Origin: Salvator merianae
Taxonomy: Eukaryota > Chordata > Lepidosauria > Squamata > Teiidae
Length of the DNA: 64,000 bases
NCBI GenBank assembly: GCA_003586115.2
Contig: QVOM02000070.1
Span: 436,219 to 500,218 of the forward strand
Direction: 5' to 3'
Part shown: positions 28,101 to 40,200 of the stretch, piece after piece
How the letters are laid out: every line of letters starts with the position of its first letter
How positions within the stretch are numbered: the stretch's first letter is position 1
Translations under genes and position numbers: made by a program
Notes under the pieces: generated by a model
What the model was told of the DNA's origin: nothing
The model's database searches: none
The model's input: only the letters and a program-made list of their open reading frames with translations

Positions 28101-31100
28101 ATCCTGATGAAGGACCTCCATGGTCGTCTTCTGACTACCATGTGGACCAGTGGGCCCCAATCCCAAGCAAGGAAGCATGCCGTGCAGAAGACTACCCAGG
28201 GAGTGATTTTGGCAGTGCACCAAAGTAGCCCTGAAATGCATCGCTCAGAAGCTCCTAGGCTAGGAAATTGTGTTCCTAGTCCTCAAAGACCTTGTGTCTG
28301 CCCAAAGCTCATGTGAGCTTTGAGACCGTGGTGTGCGCTGGTCAGGACCTGCACCGTCACCCATGCCTTTCTGTAGCTGGAACCAAGAGACCTGGCTTTT
28401 CCAGGCCCACTGATTCGAATCATAGGCCTTTCAGTGCAGAAACGTCCTTTGTCTGCTTCATGGAAGCAGAAGGACTCTTCTGTGCCAGAGGTTACTCCAG
28501 TCCTGGAGTTGGAAGGTGCAGGGTCAATACATCCTGTGGCTCCTGGCCTTTTGCAAACTTAGGCCTTTTGCACCTTAATTCCAGATTATCTCCTGCATGT
28601 CATCCACATGCTAGTGCAGACTAAAGCAGGGCCCACACAGAACCTGCCATAGTCTGTATTAGCATGTGGATGGCAGGCCCCTATTCCAGGATATAATCCA
28701 GAATAAGACCCAGAATAAGATTAGGAATATAGACTGCAGGTCACCAACCTTTTTGAGGCTGTAAACACATACTGGAATTTTGAAAACAAGCTGTGGGTAC
28801 CACCAGTTGCTTTATTCCTCCAGAAACTGAATAGATCCCAAAAGCTTTTCAAGCATCAGAGGAATCTTTGGTCCTGTTTGCACTTAGCAAGAGCAACATT
28901 CCAGGACACTTGCTAGTATGGAACATTCGCACCTGCCAACAGTTCCAACTGACTTGAAATCTATTGAAGGCCCACCTGATGCTCACCTGAAGTCAAATAG
29001 CACTGGTCAAGAAAATTGTAGTCTGGAAGCTGACTTGCATGATCATGTGCAGATCAGGAAAGGTGCGTTCGCACCACTTCTTGGTGTGGAATGGTGGTGG
29101 GGCGGGGACTGTGTGGCTGCACAGGCACTGTCAGACAGTTTGGACCCAGGTTCGGACTTTGGGGTCCTGATCCTGGCAGTCATTTTGGACACAAGTTCGG
29201 ACCCAGCTCCTCTGGGTTTGAACACAGCTACCTACCTAGTGCATTCCCGTTCACACTGCTCCCCCTGCTGGTCAGCTCGCAAACTGTTCCATTGCTGACA
29301 AGCGCAAATACTCATCACTGTACCTGATCCTGGCCAGCCTGAACCCTGCTAATTAGAACATTATACTGTTATAAGTGCGAAAACGGCCGTTCAGAGACAC
29401 TATGGTTCTGTGTGGTACCGCATTGACAATCCCAGGTATAAATAGATAATTGGGATCAGTGACAGAAAATAAATGGGAACATAAGACGAGCCTTGCTGGA
29501 CCAGGCCACAGCCCATGTAGTCCTGCACCCGGTCTGACACAGTTTAGCCACCAATTGCCTCTGGCATTCTCAAGCAGAAGACAAAGGCAAAACCTCTCGA
29601 CTCCCTAGAAATGACTTTTAGAGGTCTTTTGCCTATTTCTCCAATCCAGAGAGAGTATCTTGGCATCATTTCTAGTAGCTGTTGATGGACTTGTCCTCCA
29701 TGAATTTGTCTAACCCTTTCTTAAAGCTATCACTTGCAAATTCTCTTGCCCAAATTAGTTCTTGGAGTGCTGCCAGCTGGAACAGAAAATATATAGCAAG
29801 CACACTACAAATAAATAATTCATTCAGATAATGAATATGCAAAAATGTGCTTACTTGGATGGTCTTCCAGGATCGCCTGTACATATTTATCTGTGTCTTG
29901 TCCACCCACACAAACACCGCTGATGTCACAGTCAAAGAAGTGTTGGGTAGTATCTCATTTCTCACCATGACTCTAAAATACGGTGAAGACTTGGATGCCC
30001 CGCACTTTTCAACCAGGACATGTGTGGAGTTGCCCTGTAAAGTGTAACGCTGGCCATCAAAGGTGGTATAGTGAAGAAAACCAGAAATCCGACAGGTGCC
30101 TTCTGACAAATTGTGGCAGCCATACACCCCTTTCTGGAGACCACAAAATTGTCCTGGACTGCACGTAGGGTCAACAGCAATAACAACAGAAGTCGATGCA
30201 TTGCATTGGTGCATTTTTTGGCAGTTTTCTCCTTCTTGGAAAAAGGTCTCCCCTTTCTGATAGTATCGGCCCTTATAGCTGCAGCCGCACTGGTTCTGAG
30301 GCACACAGTTAACACCGCTCAGCAGAAATCCAGCTTCACACTGGCATCCTTCTGAACAGGTAGACCTGCTACAATTCTTGGGTATAGCTGGTTGAGCACA
30401 AGTTGCTGGGCAGGGAGAACCACAGAGTACGTAACGACTATTTGGTGGGCAGGTTAATTCTAAAGGAGGAAGGGGCACAAAGAAAAACGGTGAAATAAAA
30501 CTGTTTAGGAAAATAATGGCAATGAATTATAGCGTTGTTATACTCCATATGTTTCTATGATAGAACTCTTGGAAAGAAAATGCAGAAACACACACATACT
30601 TATAGGTAGTGCTAACATACTCTTTAATATCTCTCTCAGCAAGATTATATGCCTATTAGTTCAATGTGAAGTAGAGTTATTTTCAGCGGGAGCCAGAGTC
30701 TTTAAGCCCAAGTGTTCGCACCTCGCACAAAGCATGCCATGACTGTTTGCGGGGCCTCCAGGCCTCCATACTGCCGAAGCAGGTCGCTAGCCGACCTGCT
30801 GCGGCAGTACAGAGGCCTGGAAGCCCCGCAAACAGTCAAGGCATGCTTTGCGCGGGGCGTGAACACTCGGGCTTAAAGCCGGCAGCCACCACTGGTAATT
30901 TTTAAATAATGTGGTGTTTCCTATGCACTCAGAGAATACCTCATCACTCAAAACCAAAACAACCTAGTTCAGAGAGGGTGGCCAGTCACATACTGCTCCA
31001 AGAAGAGACAAAACGTAAAGATGGTCTTAAATCAAGCTTGACCTGTGGTGATTCCATGGACACATTAACCCTTTCTGCACTGGATCTTATTCTGGGACAC

Positions 31101-34100
31101 ATCCTGGAATAGGGGCATGTTGCCTGCACTAGCATGCAGGCAGCAGGCCCCTGGGATACATCCTGGAATAAGGCCCAGTGTGGAAAGGGCCATCTATACG
31201 GTTGTTCTGGCTACAATATGGTCTTCTTCTGAGAACATACCATGCTCTACCATCAAGCTAGGCAGATGTTTGACCACTAAGGAAGAGGAGGAAGAGGAAG
31301 AAAGAGGAAGGAGGAGGAGGAGGAGTCAAAAGACAATTCAAATTTGTATCCAGTATGAAATTTAGAAATAGGATCTACAATTTTAACAGATGTTCAGCAC
31401 ATTTCTATGTAACAAGGAAGATCATCGTCAAGTGTCCTATGTAGGAGGTGGCAAGATGGAAAAGAAGACTTCAGTAGAAACAAATAATGCAAGTTTTCAG
31501 CTGTTGCCATTCATTATGCAGGTAACACTTGCTGAAATACCTTCTTCTGTGCAACTATTAAAAGTATATGATGTCCATCTCCTTTCCATCTGGCCACCCT
31601 ACCTCTGGGTCCACTCTCCAGGTACTAATGCTTATTGGTTAATACCATTCTTAGTAGTTAAAAAAAAAAAGTTCTTTATTTCCCCACGTGCTACGTGACT
31701 CATTCTCCAAGCTGGGGGAGACGCTAATTTCTGATATGAGTTGATGGGACATTTTAGCACTTTGCCATGGATGGCCACCTAGACATTACAGAAAGAAAAG
31801 AAATGAACCACCGAGCTGGGGCACTTGGATTTGCATAGCATGTGTATATGCTGATACAGAGAGAAGATGCATTTTACATACATGGCATAAAGGGGAACAG
31901 TGAAATCTGTCTGCACATTTATTCTGCAGTCATTCTACGGGTATTTTTTCCTCTTCCAATCCCCTTTCCTCATGTATAATACTGTTTTAGATTATAAGCC
32001 CAAGGGCAGAGACTTGCCAAATATTCCAAGCTGCACTGGGAATCTTTTAGAGGCTTAAGAACAGGATTAAAACACTGTAAATAACTAACTAAATAAAAAC
32101 CAGTCAAATCCTATTTGTAATGCCTTAATAACAGTGAGGAATAACACCTGTATAAGTTTCCCCCTTCAACTCCATATACTGTTTCCTCTAGATAGAATAT
32201 ATTTTCAAGGACATCAGGAAGTCTGTAATTTACAGAGAGCCATTTGCATTTTAATTTGCAAATTAAAAGTTGATCCCGTAAGAGAGGGTATATTTTCCAG
32301 GCCTTCTGTGATTTTTGTATGGCTCTTTGGAGCTGAAAAGTCAAAGATGAGTATTACCACTGTTCTTTTTTTAGTCTGAAAAGCTTGCTTGTGTCTTTTA
32401 ACAAAGATAAGCCCTCTTCTTAACACAGCCTGATAATCAGAAATGGAGAAACTAAAGATTACAGAAATAGCCTGTGCTGCTTCAGCTCTTCAAAGAGGGG
32501 CCAAACCCCATTTCATTGCCAAGAGAACATCACAAGTCCTTGGCACATGGATACGCTCTTTGCTAAATTAATTAAAATTCTGTGCTGAAAATAGCTGACT
32601 GCTGTGACCATGCAGATGGCTCCAAAGTGCACGAATGTTTCATTTTGCATAAATGATCCTGAATTTTCCCTTAGCGTAATTCATCATGGCCCTGCCAGTT
32701 ATGGCAAAAAGCATACACAGTACTAAACCCAGCCCCTTCTTGACATTTTAACCATTATCATGGTTTTGACTATTTCCTTTGCATTCTCAGGAGGGACTTC
32801 CCACATATTTTAGAGCACTTTTTCATAATCACAAGGGCTAGAAATCTCACTTAGATGCAATAGTATCAACAGTCGAATCCTATGCTGCATTGTCTTCACT
32901 TTGCTAGAAATCCAGCATCATATCACACAGTGGGGTGGAGGGAGCGGCAAGCTGGTGACTGACACTGCTAGTACCCAATGATCTGCAGCTCATCCAAGCA
33001 GAGATTGGCCCCATAAGAGGCTAGATAGCAGACCCCCTTGCCTCCTGCCCTACCTTGCAAATTACCATTACCTGCAACCCCAAGATCTCAAATACAGTCA
33101 TTTACTGAAAGAATACTGTACCACATTTAGTGATTTCTCTCCAGGGCTGAATGTTGATGCCACGAGCCTGGCACTGCTGGGCATAACTCTGCAGGGCCTC
33201 ACACAGAGTCTTCTGGTGATCTTTGCTTAGGCACATGTCCCTCACACAGTTCTCCAAGTGAATCTGAGCATCTTCTGGGCTATTGCACTCTTTGAAAGGT
33301 CCCGTCACGTTGTTAATGATTCCACAGCGGCTGTGAGAACGGAACCAGGCTAGTTCAGTCTCACCACATGGGGATGGGTGCTCAATAGCTAGGCAATGTA
33401 ATGGGGAGCTGGATTCGACCCAACTTTTGCCAAAAAGAATGCCATCCTGCGCCAGAGAGCCATTGGGCATCCTCAAGTCATCAAGATGATTCCCATTGAA
33501 ATCTCCACCAAGACCACAGAGAAGCCCAGAATATATCTCGGGAACTGAAAGTGACACATAGTTAGACCAGTCATAGGTTAGGACGAGTCCAAACTCAGTC
33601 TCAAGTATAACAGAAGCGCCAGTGACGCTGCAGAAGGCATTGATTTTCCCTGCTGCAAGACAAACAGGTAAGTTCACCAGGAGACCATTCACCTAGGACA
33701 AAATGAAAATGAGTGAGTGAGAAAAAAATGCACTGTATAGCAGCCAAGGAAAGAGATAGTTGACCACCAGCTCAGTTGTCTTCAAGAAATGTTTGAACAA
33801 ATCCACTGAGGACAAGAGTGGATATTAGCCTGGATGATAATGTGACTTGCCTTGCCATTGTACAAGGCAAGACATTTCTATGGGCCAGCTGTTTGGAGAT
33901 TGGGAGCAAGTTGCATTATTATTACTTCCACATAGTCGACCACAATGAGAAAAGGACTGCTGGACTGAGCCAGTGGGAATTCCTTACATTTTTGACTAGA
34001 CCTTCTCTGTGGCAGATCTTTATTTTCATGTTCTGATATATGAAATTGATTAGCTTTGGTTGCCTACATTTTCTGTTAGATTATTAAAACTTGAGACTCC

Positions 34101-34175
34101 AGCCATGTCTCCACCTTGGGAGTTGCCTTGGAAAAGTGTCTTAGCCACCACATCTCTATCATATCATATATATCT

Positions 34176-34206
<31 letters not shown>

Positions 34207-37200
34207 CTCAGATGGCATGCTGAGTTGCTCTGCCATCTTGCTCCCAATGATGGCCCCTCCTTCCTCCAGTTGCCACCAGAAAGCTGTGAACCATCTTGCC
34301 TAAGGGAAGTGGAGAAGAGACAGTAGACTAGGTTGCTCTGTCATCTTGCTCCTAGAGATGGTCCTTCCCTCCTTCAGATGCCACCAGAAAGTTGTGAGCC
34401 ATCTTGCCTGAGGCAAGAGGAGAAGAGACAGCATGGTGGGGTCTTTACCTATATTTCTAGTGATTTTGTTGGGAATCACCCTGAGACTTTTGAGTATAGG
34501 TTAGGGTAGAAAAATTAAATAAATAAATAGTACATCGTCCCATTTTCAGCAGTGATAGTTATATGAGGTGCCTTTTCTGCAGAGCATGATCTCATCATGT
34601 CCTCACTGCAGCTGCCTCAGATTGCCACTTCAAATGACAGCTCTGCACTCCAAACCAGAGATGAGAAGGTGTCTTCTGAAGCAGCGATCATGGCACTTCC
34701 CCCAAGCACCCAATCAGAAGGCATCTCTGAAGTCTACTGGAGACCCAGCCTCAGTTTAGCCTTTTTTTGTGGAGGCAGGGGTTCAGCTGATGTTGAATGA
34801 GTCCCCCATTATTCCTAGGGCTAGGTTCCTGGAAAACTCCATGGTTTAGATGAACGAAAATTGCTTCTGAAAGTCCATAGGAAAAAGAAAAGATGCAGCT
34901 TGCTTCTATTGGCTCCTAAGACCACAGGAGTTATTGCAATATAGGTATAACTGACTTCCAGATTTCTCAGACACTTTCAGAAATACCAAAAGTCAGCAGT
35001 TCCACAACCCAGACGTACCTGAAATCAGAACTATAAAAGGTGTCAGAACTATGCATTGACCAAAATTGATATTTTTAAACCCCTCTCTCCTGAGCAAATT
35101 GTGGGAATGTGCCAGTTCATGAATGTGAGAATCAAAATAAGTAAATCTCCTATACTATTTTGTAGTTGAAGATATATGAAACATGCAGATATGAATAACA
35201 AGTGTCAGAGGCATTTCAGCTATTGACTTACATAGACACTTTGGGGTTTCTGATACTTTTAAAAAATATTTTACATATTCTAGGATTTATATTTATATCA
35301 CACTTTTCTGATGTTTTTATGGTTAAGATTAAAAATTGTAGATTTGAGGAATCATGTAGATTAAGTACAACAATAGCATTCTATACTAGGTTCTCTTTAT
35401 TTTGCTTCGCAATTTTATTTTTTTTTAATCAAATTATTTGGGGATTTGCAATTTATGGTAAGTCTCCAATCACCTCATTGTCCCCTCCTTTGCTTCTCTG
35501 CATGATCCTGCAGTCATCTGTACTTGCCCAATCTAAAACAGGCAGCTTATTTAAAATAATGAGGGGTGGAGTTCCAGTTTTGGGAGCCAAGGCAATTTCA
35601 GCACCATGGTCAGACCTGAAGCTGGACTGAAATGAGTCCCACAAATCAGCTTCCTCCAAGCCTGCTGTTGAGCTGCCATGTTGCAGGATAAATGAACATT
35701 GCATCTCTAATGCTATATAAACAATGCATGAAAGTTGTACAATGTGTTACACTGCAAGCAGAATGTGTGAATGGGTCCAAAACGAGTGAAGTGCTGATGT
35801 ACCATCATTGAGCTTAGTCTGTACTTCATAAGTTGTCAGCATCATTCTCAATAGCATCTATTAGGAGAGGGAGGTGTCCTCTAAGTCTAATCCTTTCTCC
35901 TCGATTGTTGTGCCACTTGCTATCACAAACGTAGTGACGCCAACCAAATGAGCTGGTTTTTAATACATAATTTGCTGAACTCATGTCATTCAGAGTGAAC
36001 AGTGACTACTGGTCAAGATGGGTGGTGTGCCACTCAAGACCATTTCCTGGGAACCATCAAAAAGAAAAGAACGAATGCATTAAAGGCTTGTTTCAGACTT
36101 CCTGTGTGCTTCTGGTTGCACACAGAAATCTTCTTCTAAATGGTGGGAGTGAGACCCACTCTGTATGGCATCTTCACTTTGATCCTACCAAACCATGTCT
36201 CAGTCTACTGCAGACTACTAATCAAAGGGTCTTTTCACACTTTCCGCTGTGGAATGTTCTCCAGCAAACATTCTATGGTGGAATAGACCCCACAGCGTGG
36301 ACACCGTCCACATTGCGAGATCTTAGAACAGAACGCCAGCAGGATACCAACAGTGTGAATGCTGCTGTCCTACTGGTGTTCCACATCATGACAGTAGCCA
36401 GGAAACTTCCCACCACTGCCATGGTGACCAGGAACACCGTGGATCATGCAGGCACAGCCACTCTGCATGATCCTGCAGGGGCAGCCATCAGTCCAGCTGC
36501 TGCTGGTACAGCTGTGGAGCACAGTTTTGTGCTCCACAGCTAGTACTGGTCAGGAGCAGCTGGAGTCTGTTCTTGGTCGCAAAAGCCTCCACAAAGTGCA
36601 GAGGTCCCTGCCTAGTGAGCGTCCCTGATGCTCACTAGTTTCAAGTGCAAACAGACACAAACCTTACTCCATCCAGTTCCTCCCATAGGGTCATGATTCA
36701 TGGGCTGCCCACTGCTTGGTTGGCCACTGTGCAAACAGACTGCAGCGCTGAATGGCCCATCGATTCAATCCAATGGGGCATGCCTTACATTCACCAATGA
36801 ATAGTTTAGGGCCTTTATGCATGGATCCTTAATACAGATTAAGGGTCCATGTAGTACACTTCTAGGCCTCATAGATCTGCACATTAGTGAGGACCTATGA
36901 GGCCATGCCCCCCACTGGTCCATTCTGCCTGTATCAGACAGAGCATGATCCAGATTAAAGGAGACCTTAATCTGGATCACTGGTAGACCTACTTAATTGG
37001 GTCTAGCAGTGGACCAGTGCAGCCCTGATCCAGAAGTCCTATTTCCCATGTTTGGGACTACTGGGGGGTACATTTTAATGGTCTAAATGACCCTCCAAAG
37101 GCCCCAAGCTCATGTAAGCTTTGTAGACATGGCCTGGGCTGATCCAGATCAACACCACTGGTGCAAATGGTGTTGATCCTGATCACACTGTCCCATGCTC

Positions 37201-40200
37201 AGAATCACTGAGCCAGGCTATTCTGGACCCACTGATCACAAATTACTCCAGGTAAATGCAGAAAGGACCATGGGTCTCCAGGTCCAATTTACCCTGTACT
37301 ACAATGAAGATTGCATCCTATGAGTAAGGAAAAGATTCAGGGAAATAGAAAGAAGCTTTTGACTTCTCCCCATTGTCCTTTCCATAACAATTCCTTGGTT
37401 GGTTCTACCAGTATCTTAAATGAAGAACACCAGGTCTCATACAATAGTCACAGAAAGTGATATGAAAAAACAGGGTGTGCATGAAAATCTTACCTGTATT
37501 TTGCCTTCCTGCCCTGCTATTATAATGATTTCTTCTCCATATATGTTTACCTCCAGCCATTTTACTGCAGATACTGCAATGGAATCCTTGTGTGCATTCT
37601 GCACTTTGATGGTGAAGCCTGAAAGCTTCCCTGGAGGACCACAATATGTCGACAAGACATACTTACAGGCTCCTTGGAAACCATAGGTGAGCCCATCATA
37701 GGTGATATACTGAGAGTGGCTGTATATCCACATTATGGCATTTTTCACTGGGTAGCAGCCCCTTCTATCATCTACAATTTTACATATTTCCAGTTTCCCA
37801 CAGGTATGTTCCTGGCATTCCATGGGATGAGCAGGCCGCTTGCAGGAACACTTTTTGCTGCATGTATCGGTCAGGATCACTTCGTCACCAAGCTGGTAAT
37901 AGCGACCATTCAGTGTGCATCCACACTTGCCCATGGGTACACAGACTCCAGAGTGCAGAACGAACCTTTCACGGCAGAAGCAGCCTGCAACACAGGGCTT
38001 GGTGCAATGCATGGGTGCACTAGGATTGGCACATGTAGCTGCACAAGCTGGACCACAGAAATCATAATATTTGTTGGGTGGACAGGAAAAACCTAGTGGA
38101 GAAAGGAAAAGAGGAAGATTGCTTGGTACCTACTGATGGTCAAACTCACCATATTCTGTGCAACGCTCTAAGTGAGGTTTTGCTTTCTTCTCCAGTTGTA
38201 TGCGCCTGTTACATGCAGAGAGAAAATACATTTGAAAGCATTATTGCAATTATACATACTGAGAGCCAAAAGAAATACAGTGTCAGAGACGTCCCTTGTC
38301 ATCAGGCTTGTGAAATTCTTTGGAGTTCTGGAACCCACGATTGTATACCTTTCAACAGAAGGCAGGAGGGAAAGAAAACCATTGCCTATTCAAAGTTATC
38401 AGCTCCTTCAAGGGCAGTAACTTCAGATGACTGACAACTTGCTCAAGAAGGAAAGTGGCAGCCAACTGGGGAAGCTTCAGCCAACAGGCAAGATTTTAAT
38501 CTGAAACCCTGATATCCCTTCTTCTCAGGCAACAGCTGGGGCTTCCCCCATTGTCCTCCTCAAACACACTCTCAGGAGCTGTTTCTACATTCCACCACGA
38601 AATGTTCATTGGCAAACATTCCATATGGTGGAATTGACCGTGCAGTGCAGACATGGTCCGGCTGCTGTCATGGTGACTGACAGCACCGCACAGCACACAG
38701 GCGCAATTGTGCAGGCACAGCCATTGAGGGTGGCACAGCCGTGCATTCAAAGTGCAAATGCACTTTACCAGCAGCTGACTATCAGCTCCCAGTAAAGCTA
38801 TGGAGCACAAATTGGTGCTCCACAGCTATCTTTGACTGGGAGCAGTGGTATTCTGCTTCCAGTCAGACAGGGGTCCACAAAGTGTTTCCACAAAAAGGCC
38901 TAGTGAAAAGTGAGAAAAGGCCCTCAGCCACCTAAGTAACCTGCTTTTGAGGAGGCAGGTAACTTTAAGCAGGCAATGCTTCTTCCTCCTGGATTTTCCA
39001 GGTGAAGTTGGAGATTCAGCTATTGTCACACCTGTACTTGTAATATTTATTTATTTATTAATACATTTTTATCCTGCAGGTCACAATAAAATCATTATAA
39101 AACAGATATAATAAATTAGCTAAAACAATAACCATGTCTTCATGGGGAGGGGATGCTGTTCCCTCAGGTGAAGGCCAGAGTAAAGAGGTGTGTCTTCACC
39201 AGCCATCTGAATACATACAATGAAGGTACCTGATGCACCTCAGAGGGAAGACCAAGAGGGCCCTCACATGCATCCCCACTCCCTTAACTGCTGAAAGGGC
39301 TGGAACAGCCAACAGGTCCTCACCGGCACACCTTAGGGCATGGGTAGGTCTATACGGGAGATATTTGGGATACAAGCCATTTGGGGCCTTATAGTTGATG
39401 TTTATATGAGCAAATAGTAAGCTGGGGATTCACATTCCTACTTAGCTGTGAATGGACACTGAACGACATCAAACCGAAGCATTGCTTCTCAGCCTATGCT
39501 GCCTAATAAAGTTGCTGTGGGATAAAATGCAGGGCAGGAACGTTCACTGCCTTGATCTCTTTGGAAAGAAGTTGGGAATCATCAGGTAGAAAACAGCAGC
39601 AATAAATCATTCCTGGCTTTGTTCAGACAGCTTGGCTGAGTATTACTATCACAACCCCTTCAAGGGTGATTTTCTCAACCCTGGGGCTGACCGCACACCA
39701 GATGGGGGCACCAACATGTGGGCACTGTGCCTCCAGGGTCCTTACTGGGTGGCTTGGGAAGCCCTGTATTTGTCCTTTGCAGATATTACTGTGAACCAGA
39801 ATAAAGGTATCGCATATTTGATTTTTACAGGGAACCGTGCAGGATGTTTTCATGATCTTTCTACAGATTTATTCAGTATGAAAAAGAGAGCTGTACCTCC
39901 CTTTGCACTCTGGTCCAAAACAGGTTGGTAAGTTAATGGGTCCAAGCTCCTCAGAATTGTGGGCACAACTCTTTCCGAGTGTTCTCTTAAAATATCAGGA
40001 CTTAAAGCCTTTGTGGATGCAAAGCATATCCTCTAATACTGACCTCTGGAACTGAACTGGTGCAGCTCCCATCCTGAAGTGTTACAATCTACAATCTTTT
40101 GTTTACAGGCCCCCGGCCTGTAATGCAATAAAGGGATTCCCTAGCCTATGAGCGTTTCAACTTGAAAGCAAATACCCTTGGTTGCTTACTGCATCCAGTT

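Larger units (their letters stand above)
27045..29854. other. Intron between exons 12 and 13
   Basis: Contains a short hairpin MITE (27229-27372), a GC-rich hAT-like MITE (27696-27964), a long hairpin repeat (about 28078-28450), a 'ctgcactggg' hairpin (about 28560-28720) and a CR1/L2-like remnant (about 29471-29765). No exon is missing by phase. Confidence 0.6.
30460..33121. other. Intron between exons 11 and 12
   Basis: Contains a hAT-like hairpin MITE (30684-30894), a short hairpin of the 'ctttctgcactggg' family (about 31067-31191) and a purine-rich GAGGAA stretch (about 31278-31325). The 31380-33100 part is AT-rich and shows no recognisable gene. Confidence 0.55.
33693..37493. other. Intron between exons 10 and 11
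   Basis: Holds a TG microsatellite (34176-34204), a 108-bp tandem duplication (34224-34438), a 'tggaatgttc' hairpin repeat (about 36228-36650) and a long hairpin repeat (about 36805-37275). A possible further hairpin fragment lies near 34568-34790. 34810-36220 is AT-rich without a recognisable gene. Confidence 0.55.
38093..40189. other. Intron between exons 9 and 10
   Basis: It carries a copy of the 'tggaatgttcnctggcaaac' hairpin repeat (about 38575-38935) and a LINE/SINE-tail-like repeat (about 39040-39400). The segment 39420-40180 shows nothing recognisable. Confidence 0.55.

Noticed and set aside
35202..35630. Hydrophobic 142-codon plus-strand frame
   Set aside because: AT-rich sequence with no domain, no partner exons and no conserved motif.
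35983..36543. 186-codon plus-strand frame
   Set aside because: Mostly inside a palindromic repeat also found at 38575 and 61060; no known domain.
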